64,000 nt of DNA from JAEUKQ01 sp964414755 (GTDB taxonomy: Bacteria > Pseudomonadota > Alphaproteobacteria > JAEUKQ01): contig CAYPXH010000002.1 in assembly GCA_964414755.1 (NCBI GenBank), forward strand, positions 1 to 64,000. Direction: 5' to 3'. Shown here in pieces: positions 16,894 through 25,785 of this stretch. The notes under the pieces were generated by a model. It saw only the letters and a program-made list of their open reading frames with translations, did no database searches and was not told where the DNA came from. The position numbers and the translations under genes are program-made. Within the stretch, counting starts at the first letter, position 1. Each line of letters begins with the position of its first letter.

Positions 16894-18145
16894 GCGGTTC
16901 ATTGCCCTTAACCCAATTGGCATCTTATCTGTAGGTTGTGGATTGGTTTTAGGCTGGATTTTTCTAACTAAACAGCTAGAACGTTTTGAGCCTAAACCAT
17001 CCGAGAACCTTATCAATCTTGTTCCTATACCGTTCACTAATTTGCCAGGTTGGAATAACGATACGATCAGCGATATTTTACCGGCAATTAAAAACTCCTG
17101 TCGCTTATATTTGAAGATGGATCAGGAACGCTTATTGTCATCATCAATTTGGCTGGTTAAAGCCAAGGACTGGCAGCCAATTTGCCACAATATCGAGGCA
17201 GTTGATGCAAACTTTGCTGCTACAGCAGCATTTCTAGAATATTGGTTTCAAGTGTTTGAAATGCAACCAAATACACAAATACCTGGATTATTTACAGGGT
17301 ATTATGAACCAAAAATTGCAGGCGCACGGACAGCTGATGATCAATATAAATTTCCCTTGTACAGCCTACCAAAAGATTTGATAACAATTGATCTTGGCAA
17401 GTTTAGATCAGAGTGGCAAGGGCAGCAAATTATTGGCCGTTTTGTCAATCAACAGTTTGAACCCTATCATACCCGCGAATCAATCGCTAAAGGGTCATTA
17501 CGTAATCAAGGATACGAAATTGTCTGGCTTCGTGACAACATCGATGGTTTTTTTCTGGAAATCCAAGGATCCGGGGTTATTAGCTTGCCTGATGGCCAAG
17601 AATTAAGGGTTGGTTATGCCGGAAAAAACGGACACCCTTACCGGGCTATTGGCGCAAAACTAATTGAAGAAGGTGTACTCAAGCGTGAAGAAGTAAGCCT
17701 GCAATCTATTCGTGCTTGGCTTCAAGCTAACCCAGATCAACAACAGCGTGTGATGAACTTTAATCCAAGCTATGTGTTCTTCAAACTACAACAGGGTGTT
17801 ACAGGGGCAGTAGGAGCACAAAATACTGTTTTAACGGCGGGTCGTAGCATGGCGGTTGATCCAGCTTATATTCCACTTGGAACATTACTATGGCTTGATA
17901 CAACATGGCCATCGCCCATGCCGCAAGAAACGCAAGATCAAAATCGCTTAAAATTACAGCGATTGATGATCGCTCAAGACACTGGTGGTGCTATCAAAGG
18001 ACCTATTCGTGGGGACATTTTTTTTGGTACGGGCGATAAAGCAGGCGAAATTGCAGGTTATATGAAACAATCAGGAAAATATTATATTATCCTACCAAAG
18101 ACAGTTATGCCGATAAACCAAATCTTAAATACCAAAAATAAATAA
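16880..18145 (+). CDS. mltA: Membrane-bound lytic murein transglycosylase A (MltA)
   Basis: A lytic transglycosylase of about 421 residues that cleaves peptidoglycan glycan strands with formation of 1,6-anhydro ends. An N-terminal hydrophobic anchor (about 5-28) is followed by the MltA domain (GLFTGYYEPKI, VWLRDNIDGFFLEIQGSGVI) and the C-terminal 3D domain with MAVDPAYIPLGTLLWLDT and IAQDTGGAIKGPIRGDIFFGTG, whose aspartates are catalytic. I start at ATG 16880; a TTG at 16868 would add four residues. It overlaps the Tim44-like gene by 14 bases. No lipobox is obvious, so the anchor is probably a transmembrane helix. Confidence 0.93.
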   Translation: MQKLKRFIALNPIGILSVGCGLVLGWIFLTKQLERFEPKPSENLINLVPIPFTNLPGWNNDTISDILPAIKNSCRLYLKMDQERLLSSSIWLVKAKDWQPICHNIEAVDANFAATAAFLEYWFQVFEMQPNTQIPGLFTGYYEPKIAGARTADDQYKFPLYSLPKDLITIDLGKFRSEWQGQQIIGRFVNQQFEPYHTRESIAKGSLRNQGYEIVWLRDNIDGFFLEIQGSGVISLPDGQELRVGYAGKNGHPYRAIGAKLIEEGVLKREEVSLQSIRAWLQANPDQQQRVMNFNPSYVFFKLQQGVTGAVGAQNTVLTAGRSMAVDPAYIPLGTLLWLDTTWPSPMPQETQDQNRLKLQRLMIAQDTGGAIKGPIRGDIFFGTGDKAGEIAGYMKQSGKYYIILPKTVMPINQILNTKNK

Positions 18146-18176
18146 ACACCCTTTTATAACCTGATTGTTAAATTCA

Positions 18177-18743
18177 ATGCCTGCAAAATATAAAAAACAG
18201 ATAACACCAAGCGACCTTAGTTTGTGGGTACAAATCGTTCGGAATGTACAACCACTTAGAAATGTCAAACAGTCCGAAGATATAAAAAAACCACCAAAGA
18301 AAACTATTCTTGTTCAAGAGAAAACTTTTCTCTTAGAGGATCGACCTGTTAAAAACAAAAATCGTAATCAGCCAAATGGTTCTCAAGATACGCCTTCATT
18401 AGATAAGCTTGATCAGTTGGATGGAGCTTTACAACGTCGTTTAAAACGCGGTGAAATAAAAATTGCTGGCCGACTTGATTTGCACGGTTATACGCGCGCC
18501 GATGCCCATGCCAGGCTTTTATCCTTCTTGCACCAAGCCCATCAAGCGCAAGACCGCTGTATTTTAGTGATTACAGGTAAGGGCAGGGAGCAACAATCAG
18601 GTGTTTTACAACGAGAAGTTCCAATTTGGCTAAATTCTGAAGAAATGCGGCGCATCGTACTGGCCTTCTGTCACGCCCAAAAGCGTGACGGCGGCGTCGG
18701 GGCTTTATATATACTTATTAGAAGAAAAAGATCAGAAGCTTAA
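18177..18743 (+). CDS. Smr-domain protein
   Basis: A roughly 188-residue protein. Its N-terminal 90 residues are lysine-rich and disordered in character. The C-terminal Smr domain carries RLDLHGYTRADAHARL (about 98-113), the LVITGKGREQQSGVL motif and a GGVGALYILIRRKR end. Smr domains are putative nucleic-acid nicking or binding modules, as in MutS2. In alphaproteobacteria stand-alone Smr proteins typically follow mltA, as here (31 bases apart), but their role is not settled. ATG 18177 is preferred; a TTG at 18165 is in frame. Confidence 0.88.
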   Translation: MPAKYKKQITPSDLSLWVQIVRNVQPLRNVKQSEDIKKPPKKTILVQEKTFLLEDRPVKNKNRNQPNGSQDTPSLDKLDQLDGALQRRLKRGEIKIAGRLDLHGYTRADAHARLLSFLHQAHQAQDRCILVITGKGREQQSGVLQREVPIWLNSEEMRRIVLAFCHAQKRDGGVGALYILIRRKRSEA

Positions 18744-18758
18744 ATTTCCACCTGATTG

Positions 18759-20102
18759 CTATAATATGAATTTGCTAAGATCTTTATTTTTTGCCAGACC
18801 GGCAATCCGTTCTTGAACATAATTTTCATCAATAACCACGGTAGATCCAGCCTTATCAGTAGCGTTAAAGCTAATTTCTTCCAACAATTTTTCTAATACT
18901 GTGTGCAAACGTCGGGCACCAATATTTTCGATTGTTGAATTAATCAAGGCAGCTAAATCTGATAAACTGTCTATAGCCTCGGGCGTAAATTCCAGATTAA
19001 TATCCTCGGTCTTTAAAAGAGCTTTATATTGTTTTACCAGGCTTGTTTCAGGCTCCATCAAAATTCTTTTGAAATCATCACGGCTTAAAGCTTGCAGTTC
19101 AACCCTTATGGGTAATCGACCCTGCAATTCTGGCAAAAGATCTGATGGTTTAGCCATATGAAACGCGCCGGAAGCAATGAACAAAATATGATCTGTTTTG
19201 ACAGTACCATATTTTGTTGGGACCTGTGTTCCTTCAATTAAGGGCAATAAGTCACGCTGAACACCCTCGCGACTAACGTCTGCTCCTACACGTTCCGAGC
19301 GCGCGCAAATTTTATCAATTTCATCAATAAAAACAATTCCGTTTTCTTCGACCGCGCGGATAGCATCTTGGGTGACTTTTTCTTGATCTAATAATTTGTC
19401 GCTTTCTTCAATAATCAGAACCTTGTAACTTTCGGCAACAGTCAATCGGCGTGTTTTCGTGCGGCCACCCATAACCTGGCCAACAATATCATTTAAATTA
19501 AGCATACCCATTGTTGCTCCGGGCATACCGGGAATATCAAAAGTTGGCAGTTTGCTGGCAGGATTATCTTTCACTTGAATTTCTATTTCCCGTTGATCCA
19601 GTTCCCCAGCCCGCAGCATTTTGCGAAATTTGCTGCGAGTTTCTGGTGCTGCAGATTCGCCAACTAATGCGTCTAGAACCCGCTCTTCAGCCATAATCTC
19701 GGCTTTTGCTGATACTTCTTTTCGCATGCGCTCACGCGATAAATGTAGGCTAATCTCAACAAGATCACGAATTATTTGTTCAACATCACGGCCAACATAA
19801 CCAATCTCGGTAAATTTTGTGGCTTCAACTTTTAAAAAAGGTGCCTGCGCCAGTTTGGCAAGACGGCGGGCTATTTCTGTTTTACCAACACCAGTCGGGC
19901 CAATCATTAAAATATTTTTGGGTAAAACCTCTTCACGCATTTGGCTTGGTAATTGTTGCCGTCGCCATCTGTTACGTAAAGCAACAGCCACAGCTTTTTT
20001 AGCATCGTGTTGACCAATAATATACCGATCTAATTCTGAAACAATTTCGCGTGGTGTAAAGTTAGAAGCGGTGTTTGAGGGGGCAGAAGTAATATCGTTC
20101 AT
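18759..20102 (-). CDS. hslU: HslU, ATPase subunit of the HslUV protease
   Basis: A 447-residue AAA+ unfoldase (ClpY) that feeds substrates to the HslV peptidase. The start region TPREIVSELDRYIIGQ is typical. The P-loop is GPTGVGKT (68-75), and the Walker B/sensor region GIVFIDEIDK is at about 255-264. The C-terminal KNKDLSKFIL tail, which inserts between HslV subunits in known structures, is present. Its ATG overlaps the hslV stop by four bases (ATGA). It converges with smr, leaving only 15 bases between stops. Confidence 0.97.
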   Translation of the reverse strand: MNDITSAPSNTASNFTPREIVSELDRYIIGQHDAKKAVAVALRNRWRRQQLPSQMREEVLPKNILMIGPTGVGKTEIARRLAKLAQAPFLKVEATKFTEIGYVGRDVEQIIRDLVEISLHLSRERMRKEVSAKAEIMAEERVLDALVGESAAPETRSKFRKMLRAGELDQREIEIQVKDNPASKLPTFDIPGMPGATMGMLNLNDIVGQVMGGRTKTRRLTVAESYKVLIIEESDKLLDQEKVTQDAIRAVEENGIVFIDEIDKICARSERVGADVSREGVQRDLLPLIEGTQVPTKYGTVKTDHILFIASGAFHMAKPSDLLPELQGRLPIRVELQALSRDDFKRILMEPETSLVKQYKALLKTEDINLEFTPEAIDSLSDLAALINSTIENIGARRLHTVLEKLLEEISFNATDKAGSTVVIDENYVQERIAGLAKNKDLSKFIL

Positions 20103-20662
20103 AGGCTTTCAATCGTAATGTTGTTGTTGGTGTAAACACATAACTCGGCAGCAATTTTCATCGATCTTTTCACAATCTCTAAGGCATCAAACTGATCAAT
20201 CGTGATTAAGGCTTTGGCAGCGGATAGAGCGAAATTTCCGCCCGAACCAATACCAATAATACCGCTGTCTGGTTCCAAAACATCACCAGCTCCAGTTAAA
20301 ATGAAACCGCTGTTCTTATCAGCAACCGCCATCATGGCTTCTAGGCGGCGTAAATAACGATCGGTCCGCCAGTCTTTAGCTAATTCAACACATGCCCTAG
20401 CTAATTGACCGGGGTGTTTTTCCAATTTTGCCTCCAGTCGCTCGAAAAGCGTTAAGGCATCGGCGGTTGATCCGGCGAATCCTGCAACAATATCTCCTTT
20501 ACCAAGACGCCTGACTTTCTTAGCTGTGGATTTAATAATCGTTGGGCCGTGGGATACCTGGCCATCACCCGCAATAACGACTTGGGTTCCTTTACGAACA
20601 CATAAAATGGTTGTGCCGTGCCATCCGGGATTATCTTGGTTGTTTAAGTCAAAATGAACCAA
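20099..20662 (-). CDS. hslV: HslV, peptidase subunit of the HslUV protease
   Basis: A 187-residue N-terminal-nucleophile peptidase (ClpQ). The catalytic threonine should be Thr17 in HGTTILCVRKG, exposed after removal of the 16-residue leader; many alphaproteobacterial HslV proteins carry such a short leader ending in WHG. Downstream family segments GDGQVSHGPTIIK and IVAGFAGSTADALTLFERLEAKL are intact, and the SGGNFALSAAKAL stretch is present. It is first in the hslV-hslU operon and divergent from the HIT gene. Confidence 0.97.
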   Translation of the reverse strand: MVHFDLNNQDNPGWHGTTILCVRKGTQVVIAGDGQVSHGPTIIKSTAKKVRRLGKGDIVAGFAGSTADALTLFERLEAKLEKHPGQLARACVELAKDWRTDRYLRRLEAMMAVADKNSGFILTGAGDVLEPDSGIIGIGSGGNFALSAAKALITIDQFDALEIVKRSMKIAAELCVYTNNNITIESL

Positions 20663-20788
20663 TCTCTTCTCCTGCTTGCGTAAAAAGCATAAAACAATTT
20701 AGTATATGGGTGTGGCACCGTAAACTAACAAGACCCCAATACTATGACAAAGTGCAATAATTTCAAAAATACCAATTGCGAGGGAAGC

Positions 20789-21148
20789 ATGGCTTATAAC
20801 CAAAATAATATTTTTGCCAAAATTATTCGGGGTGAAATACCCTGTCAGAAAGTTTATGAGGATCAAGAAATCCTTGCGTTTCATGATATTAATCCTCAGG
20901 CAAAGACCCATGTTTTAATTGTCCCTAAGGCAGCTTATATTTCATGGGATGATTTTGCCATGCAGGCAACAACTTCGCAAACAGCAGCTTTGATGAAAGC
21001 AATACCGATTGTTGCCAGAAAACTTGGTCTTGAAAAACAGGGGTATCGTATTATTGCTAATCATGGTCATCATGCACACCAAGAAGTTCCACATTTTCAC
21101 CTTCATCTTCTTGGCGGAAATCCATTGGGGCCGTTAGTTCAGCCGTAA
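20789..21148 (+). CDS. HIT-family (histidine triad) hydrolase
   Basis: A 119-residue protein starting AYNQNNIFAKIIRGEIPC. It carries DINPQAKTHVLIVPK and the histidine triad HFHLHLLGG close to the C-terminus. HINT-like HIT proteins hydrolyse purine nucleoside phosphoramidates; the true substrate in bacteria is uncertain. I start at ATG 20789 because GCGAGGGAAG (20778-20787) is a strong ribosome-binding site; an ATG at 20744 would add 15 residues without family support. The stop lies three bases from the convergent comM stop. Confidence 0.93.
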   Translation: MAYNQNNIFAKIIRGEIPCQKVYEDQEILAFHDINPQAKTHVLIVPKAAYISWDDFAMQATTSQTAALMKAIPIVARKLGLEKQGYRIIANHGHHAHQEVPHFHLHLLGGNPLGPLVQP

Positions 21149-21151
21149 AAT

Positions 21152-22681
21152 TTAGTCAGATAGCTTGGGATTAATACGTCGATAACTAAGAGCTTCAGCT
21201 AGGTGCGCGCGTTCTATGACAGCTGATTCAGCAAGGTCGGCTATTGTTCTTGCCACACGCAAGGTTCGGTGATATCCACGCGCCGATAAAGCCATTTTTT
21301 CTGCGGCATTGTTCAATAATTGCTGTGCCTCGGGACGTAAAGATGTAATTTCTTCAAGTTTTTTAAGCGGTATTTCGCCATTAGCGATTGACAGTTCGTT
21401 ATCTTTGAACTGATGTCGGTATCTTGTTTCCTGATACCGAAGCGCTTGAGTAACCCGTTTACGTACATCTGCAGTTTTTTCGCCCAACCGTTGTTGGCTT
21501 AAAAGATGCGGTGATACAGAAGCGAGTTCAATAGTCAAGTCGAGGCGGTCAAAGAATGGACCAGAAATTTTAGATTGATAGGACTCAGCACAGTGGGGTT
21601 TTTTGCTGCAAGATAAGGCAGGCTGATCGAAATAACCACAGCGGCATGGGTTCATTGCTGCAACTAATTGGAAACGGGCAGGATATGTAATATGATGGTT
21701 GGCGCGCGCAATCATCACATTCTTTGTTTCGAGGGGTTGCCTTAGGGAATCGAGAGATTGTCTTGAAAATTCTGGTAATTCATCTAAAAAAAGCACGCCA
21801 TTATGTGCTAATGAAACCTCGCCCGGTTTGGCACGTAACCCGCCGCCGATCAAAGCCGCCATCGAGGAAGAATGGTGTGGGTCACGAAACGGGCGATCAC
21901 GAACAATACTTTGATTTCCTAGCTGACCTGCAAGGCTATAGACAATGGTTGTTTCTAAAGCTTCGGATGCAGATAAAGGTGGAAGAATGCCAGGCAGTCG
22001 TGCTGCCAGCATAGATTTTCCAGCACCGGGCGGTCCAACCATAAGTAAATTATGACGTCCTGCAGCAGCAATTTCAAGGGCACGTTTGGCTGTTTCTTGA
22101 CCGCGAATATCTTGTAGGTCTTTATCGTTCGTTGACAAATCAGGCAATTGCACAGCACCTTGCCTTAGTATCCTTTCGCCCTTAAGACAGCTTAGTAAAA
22201 CGAGTAAATTGGCAGCGGGAATAATTGACGTTGATCCAGCCCAGGCGGCTTCATTACCCTGCTGTTCAGGGCAAATAAGTGTTAGCTTGTGCTCAGCTGC
22301 GTATAAAGCGGCAGCCAAAACGCCATTAATCGGTGAAATTCGACCATCCAAACCAAGTTCCCCAACCGCGCAATATTGGTCTAGATTAATATCATTCAAT
22401 CCATTGGTTGCTGCTAGTAATGCTAAAGCAATCGGTAAATCATAATGGCTACCTTCTTTCATAAGATCAGCAGGTGCCAAGTTAACCGTGATTCGCTTGC
22501 CGGGTAGGGATAAGCCAATCGACTGAAAAGCAGCCCGAACCCGTTCACGACTTTCGGCAATTGCTTTGTCAGGCAATCCAACAATTGTAAAATTTGGCAA
22601 CCCATTTACAAGTTGCACCTGCACATCTACTTGTTGTGCATGAAGACCAATAAAAGCAACTGTTTTTACAGAAATACTCAT
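21152..22681 (-). CDS. comM: ComM/YifB-type Mg-chelatase-like AAA+ ATPase
   Basis: A roughly 509-residue protein. The N-terminal ChlI-type domain contains VQLVNGLPNFTIVGLPDKAIAESRERVRAA. The AAA+ module has P-loop GPPGAGKSMLAARLPG, Walker B GVLFLDELPEF, and the RFQLVAAMNPCRCG segment with a cysteine-bearing insert. The Mg_chelatase C-terminal domain includes LSARGYHRTLRVARTIADL. ComM promotes branch migration during natural transformation in species where it has been studied. I start at the ATG at 22681 (SISVKTVAFIGLHA); the frame extends 19 residues further upstream to 22738 with an atypical leader. Confidence 0.92.
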   Translation of the reverse strand: MSISVKTVAFIGLHAQQVDVQVQLVNGLPNFTIVGLPDKAIAESRERVRAAFQSIGLSLPGKRITVNLAPADLMKEGSHYDLPIALALLAATNGLNDINLDQYCAVGELGLDGRISPINGVLAAALYAAEHKLTLICPEQQGNEAAWAGSTSIIPAANLLVLLSCLKGERILRQGAVQLPDLSTNDKDLQDIRGQETAKRALEIAAAGRHNLLMVGPPGAGKSMLAARLPGILPPLSASEALETTIVYSLAGQLGNQSIVRDRPFRDPHHSSSMAALIGGGLRAKPGEVSLAHNGVLFLDELPEFSRQSLDSLRQPLETKNVMIARANHHITYPARFQLVAAMNPCRCGYFDQPALSCSKKPHCAESYQSKISGPFFDRLDLTIELASVSPHLLSQQRLGEKTADVRKRVTQALRYQETRYRHQFKDNELSIANGEIPLKKLEEITSLRPEAQQLLNNAAEKMALSARGYHRTLRVARTIADLAESAVIERAHLAEALSYRRINPKLSD

Positions 22682-22987
22682 GATTTTATGAAAATATGTG
22701 GTTAATAAAACTATTCTGCAATGAATTAAATGCAACAATCAAGCCATCAAAGAGCTACGGCTTTTATTTTATATCAATGACAATAAATGACTCCATGAAA
22801 ATCATATTATATATTTTTATTGGGCACAAATTATAATTAATATGGCATTTAATTGTTAAATTTTTTAAGATGATAAAAATAAATGGTCTATAGCATCTTG
22901 CAAGCGCATTAGATGATCCTCGTTAGTTTATCAGCCATTTTAGGGTGCTTTTTCCCGTAATTCTTTACTTATATTCATGATTATATA
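22682..22987. other. AT-rich intergenic region, no gene seen
   Basis: About 300 bases between divergent comM and the EamA transporter. It must hold both promoters, but I cannot place them confidently. No RNA gene or phased repeat was recognised. Confidence 0.4.
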
Positions 22988-23932
22988 ATGACCAACACAA
23001 TAGCCGGTCTCCAGGATCAACCATTACGTGCCATCACCCTAATGGTTGTTGGTATTTTTATGTTCAGTATTGCCGATGCGCTGATCAAAGCAATGTCGGG
23101 AATTTATCCTACTGGTGAGGTTATGGCTTTTCGCAATTTTTTTGCTTGCGGGCCGATGTTTTTGTTTTTTTACCGGTACGCACGCGGCAGTGTTTTTCAG
23201 ACAAAAAAGCTGTTTTTACAAATATTTCGTGGATTTATTGGTTTTATTTCTATGGCTTGTGCCTTTTTGGCTTTTAAATTTATGCCTCTAGCAGACGCCG
23301 TATCGTTGACCATGTCAGGCACTATTTTTCTTGCAATATTATCAGGTTTGATCTTAAAAGAAAAAGTTTGTCGCAGTCGTTGGATAGCTATCTTGGTAGG
23401 CTTTGCTGGTGTTTTGATTATTACACGTCCAGGGGCCAGTGTTTTTAGCGGTGCTGCCATTTTTGCTATCGGCAGCGCAATGCTTTTTGCAATATCGGCA
23501 GTTTGTGTACGTTATTTAAGCCGCACAGATAGTGCCAGTACAACGGTTTTTTACTTTATTCTCGTTTGTCTTGTCTGCAGTATCCTTACAATTCCAGCGC
23601 AATGGATTTTTCCAGATAGTTCCTGGGTACGTCAAGGGATTGTTGGTTGGGTAACACCAACCTGGCCAGATATTTTAATACTCGGTCTTATTGGCTTTAT
23701 CGGTGGATCAGCCCAAATTGCTGTAACACAGGCTTTTCGTATTGCATCCGGACCCATTGTTGTACCTTTCCAATATACTGACATTATCTATTCGATGGTT
23801 ATAGGCTATGTTTTTTGGTATGAAGTGCCCGACATGTTTTTATATGTTGGGGCTTTGTTGATTACATTGAGTGGTATTTTTATTGTCCGCTATGAAGTTA
23901 GGAAACGTTTGGTACAAAAGCGCACTTTATAG
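22988..23932 (+). CDS. EamA/DMT-superfamily transporter
   Basis: A 314-residue, ten-helix integral membrane protein made of two EamA repeats. The first begins LRAITLMVVGIFMFSIADALIKAMSG and includes FRNFFACGPMFL. The second includes IFAIGSAMLFAISAVCVRYLSRT. A short arginine/lysine-rich tail ends in the cytoplasm. Members export or import small metabolites, but the substrate cannot be inferred; in intracellular relatives some carry S-adenosylmethionine. Its 3' end overlaps the convergent gshB by six bases. Confidence 0.88.
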   Translation: MTNTIAGLQDQPLRAITLMVVGIFMFSIADALIKAMSGIYPTGEVMAFRNFFACGPMFLFFYRYARGSVFQTKKLFLQIFRGFIGFISMACAFLAFKFMPLADAVSLTMSGTIFLAILSGLILKEKVCRSRWIAILVGFAGVLIITRPGASVFSGAAIFAIGSAMLFAISAVCVRYLSRTDSASTTVFYFILVCLVCSILTIPAQWIFPDSSWVRQGIVGWVTPTWPDILILGLIGFIGGSAQIAVTQAFRIASGPIVVPFQYTDIIYSMVIGYVFWYEVPDMFLYVGALLITLSGIFIVRYEVRKRLVQKRTL

Positions 23933-24865
23933 TTTTCTTAGGTTTTCAACCTTATCCCAAAAGATTTTTTCGAGAATCGTGTTGTTGAGTTTGTTAATTT
24001 GCTGAAATCCTGTTGGTGATGTCACATTAATTTCTGTCAGATAATTTCCAATGACATCGATGCCCGCCAGCATAATACCCTGTTCTTTAAGAACTGGGCC
24101 GATCTGTTTACATATTTCGATGTCACGAACAGTAAGATCGGTTTTAGCGGCCAGCCCGCCAACATGCAAATTAGCACGGGAATCGCCAAGTGCTGGGATT
24201 CGATTAACCGCCCCCACAGGATCACCGTCAATTAAAATGATGCGCTTATCCCCATACCGTACTTCGGGTATATACTGCTGTATAATCAGTGGTTCTGTCG
24301 AATGGCGTATGTGAACTTCAAACAAAGCGCCTAAATTTTCATCACCCGGCTTTAAGTGAAAAACCCCATATCCCCCGTTCCCATAAAGGGGTTTTACAAT
24401 AATGTCTTGGTATATTTTCCGAAATTCAGAAATTTCTTGAAGGTCGCTTGAAATCAGTGTGGGGGCGATTAAGTTGGGAAACTGCAGCAAAAACATTTTT
24501 TCTGGGGCATTTCGTACGGATCTTGCCCTGTTAATTACCAGTACCGATGCGGGCAGCATCTCTAAAATATGGGTATTGGTAATATAAGCCATGTCAAAAG
24601 GGGGATCTTGACGAATTAAAACAACATCAAACTTGTGTAGGTCCAGTTTTTCTCTTAAGCCCAAATCAGCATGAGCACCCTTTTGCCGTTTTAAGGATAG
24701 TCTATGGCCATAAGCATATATCCGACCATCCATAAATTGCAACTGCCGTGGGGTATAGTAGTAAAGCTGATAACCACGGTGTTGCGCCTCAAGACCCAGT
24801 GCAAAAGTTGTATCCGTATCAATATTAATATCTTCAACTGGATCCATCTGAATGGCGACACGCAC
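23927..24865 (-). CDS. gshB: Glutathione synthetase GshB
   Basis: A 312-residue ATP-grasp ligase joining gamma-glutamylcysteine and glycine. The start RVAIQMDPVEDINIDTDTTFALGLEAQ is diagnostic. VVLIRQDPPFDMAYI, NGGYGVF (the ATP-grasp glycine loop) and LTEINVTSPTGFQQI near the C-terminus are all present. It is last in a leftward run rsmI-yraN-b561-gshB, a frequent alphaproteobacterial order. The gene for the preceding step (gshA) is not in the window. Confidence 0.96.
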   Translation of the reverse strand: MRVAIQMDPVEDINIDTDTTFALGLEAQHRGYQLYYYTPRQLQFMDGRIYAYGHRLSLKRQKGAHADLGLREKLDLHKFDVVLIRQDPPFDMAYITNTHILEMLPASVLVINRARSVRNAPEKMFLLQFPNLIAPTLISSDLQEISEFRKIYQDIIVKPLYGNGGYGVFHLKPGDENLGALFEVHIRHSTEPLIIQQYIPEVRYGDKRIILIDGDPVGAVNRIPALGDSRANLHVGGLAAKTDLTVRDIEICKQIGPVLKEQGIMLAGIDVIGNYLTEINVTSPTGFQQINKLNNTILEKIFWDKVENLRKL

Positions 24866-24885
24866 AAGATTTCTCCCAAAACAAC

Positions 24886-25410
24886 TTACATTCGTTGTAA
24901 TAGATTAACTTTAGCAATTAGACGGTGCTTCACAACAGCCAAAATATGGATCCCCAACAAAATTATCATGAAAAAACCCATAAAAACATGAGCCGTCGCA
25001 GCAGTTTGGAAACTCTCAGGTAATAATGGTATTGGCAAATTAAAACCAAACCAGTGTGGTTTTCCGCCAAAAGCTACAATCATGATATAACCGGATATCG
25101 GTAGCATGATCATTAAAATGTAAAAAAGAATATGAACAAGTTTGGAAATAGTTTGTTCCCAGCGTTTTAACATGTTGATAGGCAAGGGTTTATATAAAAA
25201 CCAACGAAGCACAAGCCGTATCCAAACCAATAGAAAAACAGTTAATCCAAAAGATTGGTGCCAAAAAACCGCCTGTTCGCCGGCAATAGTAACCTTATCC
25301 TCAATCATCAAGCCAGTTGCGATAACCCCGATAATCAAGATAGCCATAAGCCAGTGTATTAAGCGTAAGCCTGGGTGATACCGATCAATATTTAAAGGCG
25401 ATGATTTCAT
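24886..25410 (-). CDS. Cytochrome b561-family protein
   Basis: A 174-residue four-helix membrane protein. Histidines suitable as heme ligands lie in RYHPGLRLIHWLMA (helix 1), FWHQSFGLTVFLL (helix 2), and TAHVFMGFFMIILLGIHILAVVKH (helices 3-4). It resembles the CybB-type bacterial cytochrome b561 group, which transfers electrons at the inner membrane. Some members act as superoxide:ubiquinone oxidoreductases, but that is not provable here. It sits 20 bases upstream of gshB. Confidence 0.88.
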   Translation of the reverse strand: MKSSPLNIDRYHPGLRLIHWLMAILIIGVIATGLMIEDKVTIAGEQAVFWHQSFGLTVFLLVWIRLVLRWFLYKPLPINMLKRWEQTISKLVHILFYILMIMLPISGYIMIVAFGGKPHWFGFNLPIPLLPESFQTAATAHVFMGFFMIILLGIHILAVVKHRLIAKVNLLQRM

Positions 25411-25440
25411 GGGTTAAACCTTTCTTTGGGCAATTTTATC

Positions 25441-25785
25441 TTAAGAATATACTATTAATCTTGGCATTCGCAAGGGGCTTACCAAAGCAAGTGCCAAGCG
25501 CACATGAAACGTTTGATAGAATGGGTTGGTTGTTAAAAAAATCTGCAATTGACGATTCTGCCGGCGCTGTTGCTGGTGTTGATAAGGCCACGAACTGTAA
25601 TCAAGGCTGGAGCGATATTTAACCTCGATAGCATAGATATTATTGTTTTTTGTAGCAATAATATCAATCTCACCTAAACGGGATTTATAATTACGGTTAA
25701 TAACCCTATAACTGCTGGCTTTTAAATATAATGCGGTCAAGAACTCGGCATAACGACCCCAAAAATGACTAGATTGAAAATTCAT
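25441..25785 (-). CDS. yraN: UPF0102 (YraN) family endonuclease-like protein
   Basis: A 114-residue protein of the YraN family with a restriction-endonuclease-like core. Evidence is GRYAEFLTALYLKASSYRVINRNYKSRLGEIDIIA, then IYAIEVKYRSS, which give the D and E-x-K residues of the PD-(D/E)xK fold, and RLALALVS near the end. The biochemical role of the family is not established. Its ATG overlaps the rsmI stop by four bases, and the rsmI-yraN pair is a widely conserved arrangement. Confidence 0.92.
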   Translation of the reverse strand: MNFQSSHFWGRYAEFLTALYLKASSYRVINRNYKSRLGEIDIIATKNNNIYAIEVKYRSSLDYSSWPYQHQQQRRQNRQLQIFLTTNPFYQTFHVRLALALVSPLRMPRLIVYS